Part shown: positions 15,878 to 27,123 of the stretch, in pieces | Layout of the letters: every line of letters starts with the position of its first letter | Position numbering within the stretch: the stretch's first letter is position 1 | Source: Sulfurovum sp. | Lineage (GTDB): Bacteria > Campylobacterota > Campylobacteria > Campylobacterales > Sulfurovaceae | Direction of reading: 5' to 3' | DNA length: 64,000 bases | Assembly (NCBI GenBank): GCA_027049035.1 | Contig: JALTVI010000073.1 | Location: 89,193-153,192 of the forward strand | The notes under the pieces: model-generated | The model's input: the letters and a program-made list of their open reading frames with translations, nothing else | What the model was told of the DNA's origin: nothing | Databases searched by the model: none | Translations under genes and position numbers: made by a program

Positions 15878-17233
15878 TTAATTCTCTTTTTTATCAGCTT
15901 CGTCGAGCAGCATACCCCTGACCTCGTCCTCGTCGAGCATGTCCTTTTCATACTTGACCACGGCGATATTCTCTGTTTCGTTGACGTAGCTTTCCACGAT
16001 GGCGGGGTGATCGGTGAGTGCAGCAACCTTGTTTCTATCGAAGATGTCAAGAGGCAGATAGACGTTGCCGCGGTTATTGGGGTTTGGCATCGTTGCCACC
16101 CAGACGAACCATACCGCTGCAAGGATTGCTACGAAGATGGCAAGTGTTTCACGGCCGAAGTGCTGCATGAGGTATCCTGCCAGCAGACCGCCAAGGAAGA
16201 TGCCCACGTAGGCGAAAGTGTTGGCCACACCCAGCGCGGCACCTTTTTGGTGTACTTTGGCGAATTTGCTGACAAAGCTCTGCAGCAGCGGTTCGAACAT
16301 GTTGAAACCGATGAAGAAGAGGACTACACCGACGATGAAGAGCCATGGCTGTGTGGCAAAGCCCATTGCAAGGAACCCAAGGAGGATGACCGCTACAGAG
16401 ACCATGAATACCTGGCGTCCTTTGCCGTACTTTTCGCCAAAGACCGCAGCGGGTCCCATGGCGATCAGCCCGAAGACCATGGCCGGAAGATAGACTTTCC
16501 ACAGCTCGGCTTTCTCCCAGCCAAAACCGCCCTCTGAGATGCTTTGGGTCATGACAAGCGGGATGATGAAGAAGGCCATCGTCATGATGGAGGAGTGGAA
16601 AAGAAAGGTGATGTACATACGCGTAAGCGACTTATCCTTGAAGACATCGAGCATCTTCGATTCCTCTTCGGCATAGGAGTGGACGATCTTTGGCGGCTGC
16701 GGTACGGCGGTAAAGAGGATACCTATGGCCATCACGGAGAGAATGGCCGTCAGCCAGAAGAGTTTGTCGATACCCCAGTGGCCTCCGACAATGGGAGCGA
16801 TGATCATCGCCGCAGCGAAGCTGAGCGCGATGGTTCCGCCCATGATCGCCATGGCGTGCGCGCGCTCTTCTTCTTTGACCAGGTCGGCGATCATCGCGGA
16901 GACGACCGAACCGATGGCCCCCGCACCCTGCAGGAAGCGTCCAAGCAGCAGCATATAGATGTTGTCGCTCATCGCGGCGATGACGGAACCTGCGATGAAG
17001 ATGAGCAGTCCGATAAGCAGCGTCTTTTTACGGCCTATCTTGTCACTCATCAGCCCGAACGGGATCTGAAAGAGTGCCTGGGTAAGGGCGTAACCACCCA
17101 CGACAAGTCCGGCAAGGAAGGCGGTAGCCCCTTTCATCTGAAGGGCGTAGATGGAAAGTACGGGAAGGACAATGAAGAGCCCGAAGAAGCGGAGTGCGAC
17201 AATGAGGCTCAGCGGCATGATCTGTTTAATCAT
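15878..17233 (-). CDS. MFS transporter with C-terminal ferredoxin-like domain (YajR-like)
   Basis: This 451-residue protein is a major facilitator carrier. Twelve membrane helices occupy about residues 1-385; motif A appears as GLMSDKIGRKKTLLIG and motif C-like glycines as GRFLQGAGAIGSVVSAMI. The last 65 residues form a soluble domain (VYLPLDIFDRNKVAALTDH... ending in a charged tail), the arrangement of E. coli YajR with its YAM domain. The transported compound is not known for the family. A TATAAT -10 and GGAG precede the ATG at 17233. It diverges from rdgB. Confidence 0.88.
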   Translation of the reverse strand: MIKQIMPLSLIVALRFFGLFIVLPVLSIYALQMKGATAFLAGLVVGGYALTQALFQIPFGLMSDKIGRKKTLLIGLLIFIAGSVIAAMSDNIYMLLLGRFLQGAGAIGSVVSAMIADLVKEEERAHAMAIMGGTIALSFAAAMIIAPIVGGHWGIDKLFWLTAILSVMAIGILFTAVPQPPKIVHSYAEEESKMLDVFKDKSLTRMYITFLFHSSIMTMAFFIIPLVMTQSISEGGFGWEKAELWKVYLPAMVFGLIAMGPAAVFGEKYGKGRQVFMVSVAVILLGFLAMGFATQPWLFIVGVVLFFIGFNMFEPLLQSFVSKFAKVHQKGAALGVANTFAYVGIFLGGLLAGYLMQHFGRETLAIFVAILAAVWFVWVATMPNPNNRGNVYLPLDIFDRNKVAALTDHPAIVESYVNETENIAVVKYEKDMLDEDEVRGMLLDEADKKEN

Positions 17234-17266
17234 CTTGATATCTCCAATAGGGTAAAATTTGTCCTA

Positions 17267-17272
17267 ATTATA
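17267..17272 (-). promoter_or_regulatory. Candidate -10 box for the YajR-like gene
   Basis: ATTATA on the plus strand gives TATAAT on the minus strand, 34 bases upstream of the gene's ATG, in the short divergent space shared with rdgB. Two TCCTA half-sites (17262-17266 and 17274-17278) flank it. Confidence 0.5.
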
Positions 17273-17303
17273 TTCCTATTAAGTAAAATGAAGGTTAACC
17301 AAA

Positions 17304-17897
17304 ATGAAGATGGTTCTTGCAACGGGCAACAGAGGCAAACTGCGCGAATTTCGCCAGATGTGCCAACACGAAGTGGTTCCTTTCTCCGACCTGCTCGGGG
17401 AACTGGAGATCGTAGAGGATGGTGATACCTTTGCGCAGAATGCGCTGATCAAGGCGCGCACCATTTATGAAAAGCTTGGGGAGGACTACCTTGTCATCGC
17501 CGATGACAGCGGTATCTCCCTGCCGGTACTGGACGGGGCGCCGGGTATCTATTCGGCACGCTACGCCGGAGAGGGCGCTACGGACAAGGACAACCTCTAC
17601 AAGCTCATCGATGCGGTCAAGGCAAAGAGGCTTGAGCAGACACCGGCCTACTACACCGCAGCCATCGCCATCGTCTCTAAGTACGGTGAGTATGTCGTGC
17701 ATGGCTGGATGCACGGAAAGGTCATTGGCGAAGTACGCGGAGAGAAAGGTTTTGGCTACGACCCTGCATTCATCCCCGAGGGATACGACAAAACACTGGG
17801 GGAGCTTGACGACGATGTCAAAAGTGCCATCTCCCACCGCGGCAAGGCGCTGGCGCTGGCGAAGCCCATCATAGAGATGCTTCAAAAAAAGGTATAA
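17304..17897 (+). CDS. rdgB: Non-canonical purine NTP pyrophosphatase (RdgB/HAM1)
   Basis: RdgB hydrolyses ITP, dITP and XTP to keep deaminated purines out of nucleic acids. The 197-residue protein has the substrate loop [11 protein letters not shown] at the N-terminus, [20 protein letters not shown], and [13 protein letters not shown] with the family's Phe/Asp residues, then ISHRGKALA near the end. Length is typical. A -10 for the next gene pair overlaps its stop codon. Confidence 0.95.
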   Translation: MKMVLATGNRGKLREFRQMCQHEVVPFSDLLGELEIVEDGDTFAQNALIKARTIYEKLGEDYLVIADDSGISLPVLDGAPGIYSARYAGEGATDKDNLYKLIDAVKAKRLEQTPAYYTAAIAIVSKYGEYVVHGWMHGKVIGEVRGEKGFGYDPAFIPEGYDKTLGELDDDVKSAISHRGKALALAKPIIEMLQKKV

Positions 17898-17898
17898 T
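17893..17898 (+). promoter_or_regulatory. Candidate -10 box for the MNT/HEPN pair
   Basis: TATAAT overlaps the rdgB stop codon and lies 18 bases before the MNT start codon, so the toxin-antitoxin pair may have its own promoter. Confidence 0.45.
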
Positions 17899-17916
17899 GA
17901 CGCTAAAGGAGTCGGT

Positions 17917-18207
17917 ATGCTGAAAGATGAAGTATTGATGCAGTTACGTGAATTTTACAGAGCGAATGCCAAGCAGTATGCACTGAAAAAGATGGGGCTT
18001 TTTGGAAGTGTCGCCCGTGGAGAAGAGACAAAAGAGAGTGACATCGATATTGTGGTCGAATTTGAAAATCCCAATCTGCTCAAGCAGGCCGAACTGATGC
18101 TGCAACTAAAGAGGCTCTTTGGCAGAGATGTGGATGTGATTGCATTGTGGAAGCGTATGAACCCGCGCTTAAAGCAGAGAATAGAAAAAGAGGCGATCTA
18201 TGTCTGA
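17917..18207 (+). CDS. mntA: MNT-type nucleotidyltransferase antitoxin
   Basis: This 96-residue protein has the minimal nucleotidyltransferase motif GSVARGEETKESDID: G30-S31, then D42 and D44 as metal ligands, with a third acidic site at D71/D73 (RDVDVI). Proteins of this size next to a HEPN gene act as antitoxins that AMPylate the HepT toxin's tyrosine. It overlaps the downstream gene by 8 bp. AAAGGAG lies before the start. Confidence 0.9.
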   Translation: MLKDEVLMQLREFYRANAKQYALKKMGLFGSVARGEETKESDIDIVVEFENPNLLKQAELMLQLKRLFGRDVDVIALWKRMNPRLKQRIEKEAIYV

Positions 18208-18574
18208 TACCTCACTGGTGTATGATTTTCTGACGGAGATGCTTGAAGCTACCGACAAGATAGCGGAACGGTGCGGCAGTATATCGTGTGTGGACGATTT
18301 GATGAGTAAAGAGGGACAGGTGCTTCTTGACAGTATCTGTATGCAGTTGATTGCACTGGGTGAAGGGGTCAAAAAGGTAGATAAGTTGACAGAGAAACAG
18401 CTTTTTGCGGAGTATCCTGAAGTCAACTGGCGTGCTGTTGCAGCAATGAGAGATATTCTTTCACATCACTATTTTGACTTGAATGCCGAAACAGTATATG
18501 GTGTCTGTGTCGATGATATTGCAGTAGTCCGGGAAACATTGCAGAAAATCGTAAAAAAATATGAAATAAAATAA
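18200..18574 (+). CDS. hepT: HEPN-domain toxin (HepT-like RNase)
   Basis: This 124-residue all-helical protein has the HEPN Rx4HxY signature as RDILSHHY (R84, H89, Y91) in its fourth helix. In characterised pairs this motif is the RNase active site and the tyrosine is the AMPylation target of the MNT partner. The overlap with mntA ensures co-translation. All toxin residues are intact, so the system looks functional. Confidence 0.9.
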   Translation: MSDTSLVYDFLTEMLEATDKIAERCGSISCVDDLMSKEGQVLLDSICMQLIALGEGVKKVDKLTEKQLFAEYPEVNWRAVAAMRDILSHHYFDLNAETVYGVCVDDIAVVRETLQKIVKKYEIK

Positions 18575-18585
18575 AAGGGAAATCG

Positions 18586-20445
18586 GTGACAAAAGAAGCA
18601 TTTATGAACGACCTGCAGGCGGTCTATCTGGAGCTGCAGGACAGACAGGCGGAGCTTAACGGCTACTACGATTTGCTTGATGAGACAAAAGGGCATGCCA
18701 AGGCCGATGAAGTGGTGAGTGCCTTTTTGCAGCTGGTGGATCTGCCGCGCAACAAAGAGAGCGAGATGGCGGTACTCACACGCATTGTCAACCTGAGAGA
18801 GGATGCGCTTGAGCAGGTGCTGGAGAAAGAGGGCTTTGGCCAGGATGAGATCCGTATCAAAAAGGAGCTTGCCTACGGGTTTGTCAGTATGCTGCACATT
18901 ACGCGGCATGAGAGCCTCATCCATTGGATAGAGAAGCAGAAGCTTCTGACACCCTTTTACCGCGGGCTGATCTTCGGTGTGCATTTTGTGGGACTTCGCC
19001 TTTCGGAGTGGCAGAGCCACTGGACGCATCACATCATCAATACGATCAACCCAGAACTCTCCGAACTTTTCAACGGGGACGATGCCAAGGTCTTCGAGAT
19101 GCTTCAGGGAGAATCCCTGCTGGACGAGCGCGAAGAGGGGTGTGTCGGAGACCGCTGCTACTCTGTGCTTGTCAGGGAGGAGGGAGTAGAGAGCAGTGAG
19201 CAGCCAAAATACAAGGTGCTGGCGTATGCCGAAGCGTTCGAAAAGGAGGCGGCGGCTGTCGTGACGGCGCTGGAGCAGCTTATCGCGCTGCTTGGACAGC
19301 ACGAAGATGAGGTTTTCGGGCAGAAGCAGGAGTGGATTGCCTACTTCAGTGCGCTCAAGGAGGCCTTTGGGCACAGGGATACCGACGAGCTTATCAAAAT
19401 GTGGGCGGAGGTGGACCGACGATGGATGGCGGTGACGACGCCGATTCAGGTGGGACACCCGCTGGAGTACTACGAAGACCACTACCGCAAAGCCGTTGCG
19501 CTGGAGTGGGACCTGCGTATCATCAACCCCAAACTGCAGGAGGGGTCGCACACGCGTGAGAACATCAAGAAGTTCGCCTACGAAATGGCGCAGCGCTTCG
19601 GGGATGACGCGCTGCATACCATCGCCAAGAACCTCCTGCAGGTAGACGGCACGCAGCTCTACATCGGGCAGCCGATGCTCTACTACGCAGCGGAGTTCAA
19701 CGGACTCTTCTCCGCACAGGTGGTACCCAACGACGAGCAGGTCAGCAGCGAGCTTGGCAAAAAAATCTTCGCCTATGCCGACTTCGTGCTCGAGAGCAAA
19801 AAGTCCAAGCCGGTGATGAAACTCTCAGTCGAGACGATGGGAGAGGATTTTGTGCGAAAACAGCGCAAGCTGGCCCAGGAGGAGCCCGAACTCTGGCACA
19901 AGCTCTACGACATCTCTACCATCGGGCACGAGTATGGGCATATCCTCTGGATAGACAGCGACACCGAAACGGCGATGAACGCCACCGGGCAGTTCAAGAA
20001 TATCGAAGAGTTCAAGGCCACCACCGGCGGGCTGATGGCCTTTTTTGTCAACGAAGAGGAGGCGCTCAAGCCACACATTGTCGATGACCTGGTCAGCCGC
20101 GCGGTGGGACTGATGGCGTGGCGTGAAGTGGGTGAGGTGCTGCCCTACTACTGTGAGGGGCTCATCCACCTGGAGATCCTCTTTGCATCGGGTATCATCA
20201 CCTACGAAGAGAGCATCGTTATCCACTACGACCGCTATGAAGCGATGAAAGCAGCCTACATCGAGGCGTATGAAGCACTGGCACAGCACTATCTTGCCAA
20301 AGCGGATGCCAACGACTATCTATCGCGTTATGCGGTGAAAGAGGAGGGTGTGTTCCTGCCGGCTACCCCTGAAGTGCGTGCATTCGTCGAATACTACTAC
20401 GCACGCTACAAAGCCATTGGGCAGCAGACGGTGGCGCTGGACTAA
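18586..20445 (+). CDS. ciaB: CiaB-family protein with HExxH zinc-peptidase motif
   Basis: This 619-residue protein resembles Campylobacter invasion antigen B in length and in segments such as TPIQVGHPLEYYEDHY and AVALEWDLRI; I recognise it from memory rather than by search. It has HEYGH at 448-452 and a downstream NIEEFKATTGG (about 472-482) that could supply the third zinc ligand, a gluzincin-like pattern seen in dipeptidyl peptidase III and M3-type enzymes. No signal peptide or membrane segment is visible, so it is probably cytoplasmic. Residues about 197-207 are encoded by degenerate heptamers. It starts at GTG with AAGGGA upstream. In a free-living organism a housekeeping peptidase role is more likely than host invasion. 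Confidence 0.75.
   Translation: MTKEAFMNDLQAVYLELQDRQAELNGYYDLLDETKGHAKADEVVSAFLQLVDLPRNKESEMAVLTRIVNLREDALEQVLEKEGFGQDEIRIKKELAYGFVSMLHITRHESLIHWIEKQKLLTPFYRGLIFGVHFVGLRLSEWQSHWTHHIINTINPELSELFNGDDAKVFEMLQGESLLDEREEGCVGDRCYSVLVREEGVESSEQPKYKVLAYAEAFEKEAAAVVTALEQLIALLGQHEDEVFGQKQEWIAYFSALKEAFGHRDTDELIKMWAEVDRRWMAVTTPIQVGHPLEYYEDHYRKAVALEWDLRIINPKLQEGSHTRENIKKFAYEMAQRFGDDALHTIAKNLLQVDGTQLYIGQPMLYYAAEFNGLFSAQVVPNDEQVSSELGKKIFAYADFVLESKKSKPVMKLSVETMGEDFVRKQRKLAQEEPELWHKLYDISTIGHEYGHILWIDSDTETAMNATGQFKNIEEFKATTGGLMAFFVNEEEALKPHIVDDLVSRAVGLMAWREVGEVLPYYCEGLIHLEILFASGIITYEESIVIHYDRYEAMKAAYIEAYEALAQHYLAKADANDYLSRYAVKEEGVFLPATPEVRAFVEYYYARYKAIGQQTVALD
19177..19204. repeat. Degenerate in-frame heptamers inside ciaB
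   Basis: Four consecutive 7-mers, GAGGAGG, GAGTAGA, GAGCAGT and GAGCAGC, share GAG at the same phase and encode residues about 198-207 in a variable, hydrophilic part of CiaB. The resemblance to the intergenic arrays is in period and unit style, not identity. Confidence 0.5.
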
Positions 20446-21899
20446 AGTCCTTTGCAGCGCTTCTCATCGGCTTTGATGTAGCGTGAGAGTGCTTTGCAGA
20501 AGTCGGAGTAGCAGACGTAGTTCTTGTTTCCGACCTTGTCGCTGTGTTTCATCTGCAGCCTCAGGTAGTCTTTCTGTTCGTGCCACAAAAACATCACCCC
20601 GCAGTAGAAAAATCCCCGCTTGTTCATGATCTTGATGACCTTCTCTATCTGGGGGATATCCTCCAGCGATACATCCGCATAGATCATATCGCAGTGTTTG
20701 GCGCGCAGCTGTGCCACCAGCAGCAGAAATTTGCGTTTGAAGTTTCTGCCGTAGCGGTCGATGCGGATGGTCGCGACATTGGTCGGCGGATCGAATTCGT
20801 AGGAGAGAAAGACGTGTGCGTGCTCTTTCTTCTTCTTGGTTTTGGCCTTTTTGAAGTCGATGCCGGCATTTTTGTAGGTTTTGGCGATCTGTTTTTTGTA
20901 GACATCTGGCAGAAAGAGTTTCCGTTTCCACTTCTGGAAGAACTTGTACCCTATGAGTACGGCGCCGCGCTTCTCTACCTTGGTCAGTTCGTTGTTCTCC
21001 AGCGTGATATCCGCAGGGGTTTTGCCGATCATCAGCGCACTCTCCGAAAAGCCGTGGCGCAGGTTGCTCTTCTGGCTGAATACATGGTACATAATCGCTT
21101 CACCGAAGACCGCGTCCAGGCCCACGGAACGCGCTTTTTCAAGGATGCGCTCTATCATTTTGTTCATGATGCCCCGTCCCTTGTATAGCGGGTCGACAAC
21201 GACAATGCCGATCTCCGCGATGGTCGATTCTGGAATCAGCACGAAAGCGAAATGCCCGACGATCTTCCCTTCACTTTCGGCAACGACGGAGTAGAAATCT
21301 TTGCCGTGTTCCTGTGCGATGCGGCGTGGGTAGTAGAAGCTCTCCTTGATGTAGCTGTGGCCGTAGTTTTTGTAGATGAGGTGCGCGATACCCTCTTCGT
21401 CACCTTCGCGAAAATCCCTGACTGTGATGGGGAGCTCTTTGGGGAGGGGAGGCTGGCTTTCCTTGTTCTTTTTGGCATGTTTCTTGCGTTTGTGCACAGG
21501 GTGGGGGATATATTTGATAATGATGAAACGCTTTCCCTCTTTGCCCAGATTCTGGTATTCGAAGCGGTCGACAAGAGTGTAGATGCGGTTGAAACCCTTT
21601 GAAGCGTTGGGGTCGAGCGGAACGCTCTGGTGTTTGCTGTGCGACATCGGCACACCCCAGTCGTGAACGTCTATGCGTACCCCTGTATCAAAGGGGTGAA
21701 GTGTCACCTGCACATACCCCTCTTCACCGGAGTAGGCGTGTTCGATGGCATTCTCCATCAGCTCTTTGGTGCTCTCCACAAGTGCATCCAAATCACTTTC
21801 ACTGAATTCAGATGCCGTACAGACATCCCGAATCGTATCTTCGACGAGCTTGATGTATCGGTGCTGTGAAGGTACTTTGAGAACAACGCTTTGGGGCAT
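20442..21899 (-). CDS. Fusion of RsbW-like ATPase domain with GNAT acetyltransferase
   Basis: This 485-residue protein has a GHKL/HATPase domain of the anti-sigma-factor kinase type at about 1-130, with the N-box ELMENAIEHAY at 46-56, VHDWGVP as the G1 box and SKGFNRIY as the next loop. After a lysine-rich linker (about 131-155) comes a GNAT domain (about 160-310) with VVDPLYKGRGIMNKMI, the acetyl-CoA loop. The last 170 residues are basic, without a recognised family. Serine kinase-acetyltransferase fusions of this sort are of unknown function; it could link a stress signal to acetylation. It ends 4 bp inside ciaB (convergent) and abuts the M20 gene stop. Confidence 0.8.
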   Translation of the reverse strand: MPQSVVLKVPSQHRYIKLVEDTIRDVCTASEFSESDLDALVESTKELMENAIEHAYSGEEGYVQVTLHPFDTGVRIDVHDWGVPMSHSKHQSVPLDPNASKGFNRIYTLVDRFEYQNLGKEGKRFIIIKYIPHPVHKRKKHAKKNKESQPPLPKELPITVRDFREGDEEGIAHLIYKNYGHSYIKESFYYPRRIAQEHGKDFYSVVAESEGKIVGHFAFVLIPESTIAEIGIVVVDPLYKGRGIMNKMIERILEKARSVGLDAVFGEAIMYHVFSQKSNLRHGFSESALMIGKTPADITLENNELTKVEKRGAVLIGYKFFQKWKRKLFLPDVYKKQIAKTYKNAGIDFKKAKTKKKKEHAHVFLSYEFDPPTNVATIRIDRYGRNFKRKFLLLVAQLRAKHCDMIYADVSLEDIPQIEKVIKIMNKRGFFYCGVMFLWHEQKDYLRLQMKHSDKVGNKNYVCYSDFCKALSRYIKADEKRCKGL

Positions 21900-23095
21900 T
21901 ACCCCTCCTTTTTCGAGAGGAAAGCAAGCGCACTTGCCCCCATGATCTTCATGCCGTACTGCAGGGCGTCGTCATCGACATCGAAGCGGCTGTTGTGCTG
22001 TGAGATGCAGGTCTCTTTGGCTTCGTTGCAGGTACCCAGCCGGAAGAATGCACCTGGGATCAGCTTGAGGTATTCGGAGAAGTCCTCTCCACCCATAACG
22101 GGGTCTTTTAGGTCGATACAGTTCTCTTCTCCAATCACCTCTTTGGCTTCACTTACAACGATATCCACCATTTCATCGTCATTGATGAGCTCGGGCTGTC
22201 CGAATTCGTAGTCGAAGTTGTAGGTCGCATCCATCGACTTGCAGATACCTTCGATGGAGCTCTCCATCATTTCTGGGATTTTGCTGCGTACCTCTTCGTT
22301 GATGGTGCGCACGGTGCCCTTGAGAACGACATGGTCGCAGATGATGTTGGAAGCCTTTCCGCCTTCGATGGTGCCAAGTGAAATGACCGCGGGGTGCAGC
22401 GGGTCGATTTTGCGCGAGACGATGTGGTTGAGTGAGTTGACGATCATCGCGGTAACCAGAATGGCATCGACACCCTCGTGCGGTCTTGCCCCGTGTGCCG
22501 ATTTGCCGAAAATTTCGATGGTGAAGATATCTGCTGATGCCATCATGACACCGTATTTGTAGCCTATCTGGCCCGTTTTCAGGTAGGGGTAGGCGTGCAG
22601 TCCGAAGATACCGCCAACCCCCTCCAGTGCGCCCTCTTCGATCATCTCCACACTGCCGCCCTCTTTGCTCTCTTCTGAGGGCTGGAAGATGAAACGCACA
22701 TTGCCCGGCAGCGCCTCTTTGTGCTGCGCCATCGCGATGGCGGTCCCAAGGGCGATGGCGGTGTGGCTGTCGTGGCCGCAGGCGTGCATGATGCCCTTCT
22801 CACGTGATGCGTAGGGTTTCTGCGTCTGCTCTTCGATGGGCAGGGCGTCCATATCGGCGCGTATGGCGACGGTTTTGGCATTTTCATCCACCCGCAGGTC
22901 GGCAACAAGCCCGTAGTGCCTGTCGCTTTCCTTTATCTCATAGCCGCTCGCTTCAAGAATCCCTTTGACAAGGTATTTGGTATGCTCCTCATGCCCTGAG
23001 AGTTCGGGGTGCATGTGCAAGTCGTGACGGATATGTACGACCTTTTCGTTGATGGCATCGATAGTCTCAAAGAGGCTCTTTTTAAGTGCTGTCAT
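21899..23095 (-). CDS. M20-family amidohydrolase (aminoacylase/IAA-amino acid hydrolase type)
   Basis: This 398-residue zinc or manganese hydrolase removes acyl groups from amino acids or similar amides. Metal-site motifs are HACGHDSHTAIALG, FIFQPSEESKEGG with the catalytic Glu pair, FGLHAYPYLK, and MGGEDFSEY near the end. No signal peptide is seen, so it is cytoplasmic. I chose ATG 23095 because AGGAGA precedes it; a longer frame to 23164 runs through the promoter. Its stop codon overlaps the first base of the HATPase-GNAT gene, so the two are co-transcribed. Confidence 0.9.
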   Translation of the reverse strand: MTALKKSLFETIDAINEKVVHIRHDLHMHPELSGHEEHTKYLVKGILEASGYEIKESDRHYGLVADLRVDENAKTVAIRADMDALPIEEQTQKPYASREKGIMHACGHDSHTAIALGTAIAMAQHKEALPGNVRFIFQPSEESKEGGSVEMIEEGALEGVGGIFGLHAYPYLKTGQIGYKYGVMMASADIFTIEIFGKSAHGARPHEGVDAILVTAMIVNSLNHIVSRKIDPLHPAVISLGTIEGGKASNIICDHVVLKGTVRTINEEVRSKIPEMMESSIEGICKSMDATYNFDYEFGQPELINDDEMVDIVVSEAKEVIGEENCIDLKDPVMGGEDFSEYLKLIPGAFFRLGTCNEAKETCISQHNSRFDVDDDALQYGMKIMGASALAFLSKKEG

Positions 23096-23125
23096 GGCGT
23101 CTTCTCCTGTTTTGTGCATTATCCA

Positions 23126-23131
23126 ATTATA
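23126..23131 (-). promoter_or_regulatory. Candidate -10 box for the M20 hydrolase gene
   Basis: ATTATA on the plus strand gives TATAAT on the minus strand, 31 bases upstream of the ATG at 23095. Its position argues for the shorter start. Confidence 0.55.
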
Positions 23132-23229
23132 CACCTTTTGGGCACCGTTTGGCAAACAAATCATTGCCTACAAAATTGACAAACATGCCCATCTTTTTTT
23201 GATTTACCCGCCTCTAACCGGTTTTTGGC

Positions 23230-23235
23230 TATAAT
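23230..23235 (+). promoter_or_regulatory. Candidate -10 box for the aminotransferase-purA run
   Basis: TATAAT lies 45 bases upstream of the aminotransferase ATG, in the divergent space shared with the M20 gene. Confidence 0.55.
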
Positions 23236-23280
23236 CCTCACAATTATGCCGTCATCTGTGCGGTTTTACGAGGATTGTTC

Positions 23281-24404
23281 ATGCTACTTTTTACACCGGG
23301 ACCGACCCCAGTACCAGAGTCAGTGCGCCTTGCGATGGCGGAGCCGACACTGCACCACAGAACACCGGAATTCGAAGCGATTTTCAAAGAGACGAGAGAG
23401 CTGCTTTTCGAACTGATGGCGACCGATGAGGTGGTGATGCTTGCCTCCACCGGAACAGGTGCTATGGAAGCGGCGGTGATTAACCTCTGCCACGATACCC
23501 TGCTCAATATCAATGCCGGAAAGTTCGGTGAGCGTTTCGGCAAGATCGCCAGGGCGCACGGTTTGAACAATGTCGAGATCAAACACGAGTGGGACACCCC
23601 GGCAACGGTTGAAGAGGTGCTTGAAGCACTCAAAGAAAACCCAGCCATCGATGCGATAGCCATTCAGATCAGTGAGTCTGCCGGCGGTCTAAGACACCCG
23701 GTAGAGGAGATCGCCAAGACGGTCAAGTCGGAGCGTCCCGATGTGATGGTCATTGCAGACGGTATCACGGCGGTGGGTGTGGAGCGTATCGACGTCACAC
23801 ACATTGACGCACTGATTGCCGGAAGCCAGAAGGCGCTGATGCTCCCTCCGGGGCTGGCAATCCTTGGCCTTAGCGAAGCGGCGGTCGTGAAGATCGGTGA
23901 AGGCAAGGGGTACTACCTCAACCTCGCAAGCGAAATCAAGAAGCAGCGCCAGAACACCACAGCCTACACTGCGGCGACCACGCTTATCATCGGGCTGGGA
24001 GCCATTCTCAAGCAGATCAAAGAGGGCGATGGTCTTGGCAAGCTCTACTGCGATACCGCACGCCGTGCCAAGGCGACCCGTTTTGCGCTTGAAGCACTGG
24101 GGCTGCACAGCTACCCGAAGGTACCTGCACGCTCCATGACGACCATCGACGATGTCAACGCTAAGGAGATAAGAGACCTGCTCAAAACCGATTTCGGCGT
24201 CAACGTTGCCGGCGGACAGGACCACCTAAAGGGCAAGATTTTCCGTATCAACCAGATGGGACTCATAGAGCCCTACGAGATGGTATGGGTGGTCAATGCC
24301 GTCGAACTGGCGCTGGCGAAGCTTGGCAGACGCGACTATGACGGTACGGCAAGTCGCGTATTCAACGAAGAGTACTTCAAAAGTATGCTCAAAAAAGAGG
24401 GCGC

Positions 24405-24408
<4 letters not shown>
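23281..24408 (+). CDS. Class V aminotransferase (alanine-glyoxylate/serine-pyruvate type)
   Basis: This 375-residue PLP enzyme of the AGXT/serine-glyoxylate aminotransferase family begins MLLFTPGPTPVPESVRLAM. The PLP lysine lies in IAGSQKALMLPPGLA, and the Asp that holds the pyridine nitrogen in VIADGITAVGVE. Relatives are often annotated as the 42-kDa subunit of a soluble hydrogenase, a historical misnaming. It probably serves glycine, serine or alanine metabolism. ATG 23281 is preferred over TTG 23275 by the spacing to GAGGAT. It overlaps hisZ by 4 bp. Confidence 0.9.
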
Positions 24409-26503
<2,095 letters not shown>

Positions 26504-26571
26504 TGTAAGGGGCAGGTCTTTTCCCTGTCCATGTGAAGAAAAGAATAACAAAACACAAGGAGTATCAAGCA

Positions 26572-27123
26572 ATGAGATTGAAACCACAACAGACGGGATA
26601 TGTAGCGACCAAGATAGGGATCGATTTGGCCAATGCTCCTTTTGTAACGCTTCCCAAAGGAAAGGATGCGGTTGTAGAGGTCGCCAAGCGTATTATCGAC
26701 GAGAACCTCGCCAAGGAGCGTGCGCTCGACGAACAGGTGAAGAAGATACTGGATGAGAATTACGACGAGATCGAATTCCAGCACGCCGACGAGCGCCAGC
26801 TCTTCTTTATGATCAAGAAGAAGATGGCACCGGAGTACGGGGTGATCATGAACTATGACGACCGCTACAACGATCTCGCACACGTGATCCTTGACGAACT
26901 TTATGAGAACTACCTTGCAGAGTACAGTGTCAGCGACAACCAGGTGAAGAATGTCATCTTTAAATCCTTCAAAGCCTTTGCCGATGCTTTCGATGAGATC
27001 GATGATATTGTGTATGATAAAATAAAGAATATGGAGCGTGAGATCATTCCCGGTTCCCAGGATTATGAGCTGCTCTATGACAGACTCTACCAGGAAGAGC
27101 TGGCAAAAAGAGGAATGCTGTGA
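26572..27123 (+). CDS. DUF507 family protein
   Basis: This 183-residue, charged, largely helical protein matches the DUF507 family, which is conserved in Campylobacterota and Aquificota without a known function. It begins MRLKPQQTGYVATKIG and has the acidic helices DENLAKERALDEQVKKIL and the end segment RLYQEELAKRGML. No membrane segment or enzyme motif is seen. AAGGAG sits 10 bases before ATG 26572; a frame extended to 26533 has no support. It lies between purA and carA in the same run. Confidence 0.85.
   Translation: MRLKPQQTGYVATKIGIDLANAPFVTLPKGKDAVVEVAKRIIDENLAKERALDEQVKKILDENYDEIEFQHADERQLFFMIKKKMAPEYGVIMNYDDRYNDLAHVILDELYENYLAEYSVSDNQVKNVIFKSFKAFADAFDEIDDIVYDKIKNMEREIIPGSQDYELLYDRLYQEELAKRGML

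Noticed and set aside
26508..26530. Attenuator hairpin after purA
   Set aside because: The stem has mismatches and no T-run, and DUF507 follows in the same direction; not enough to list.
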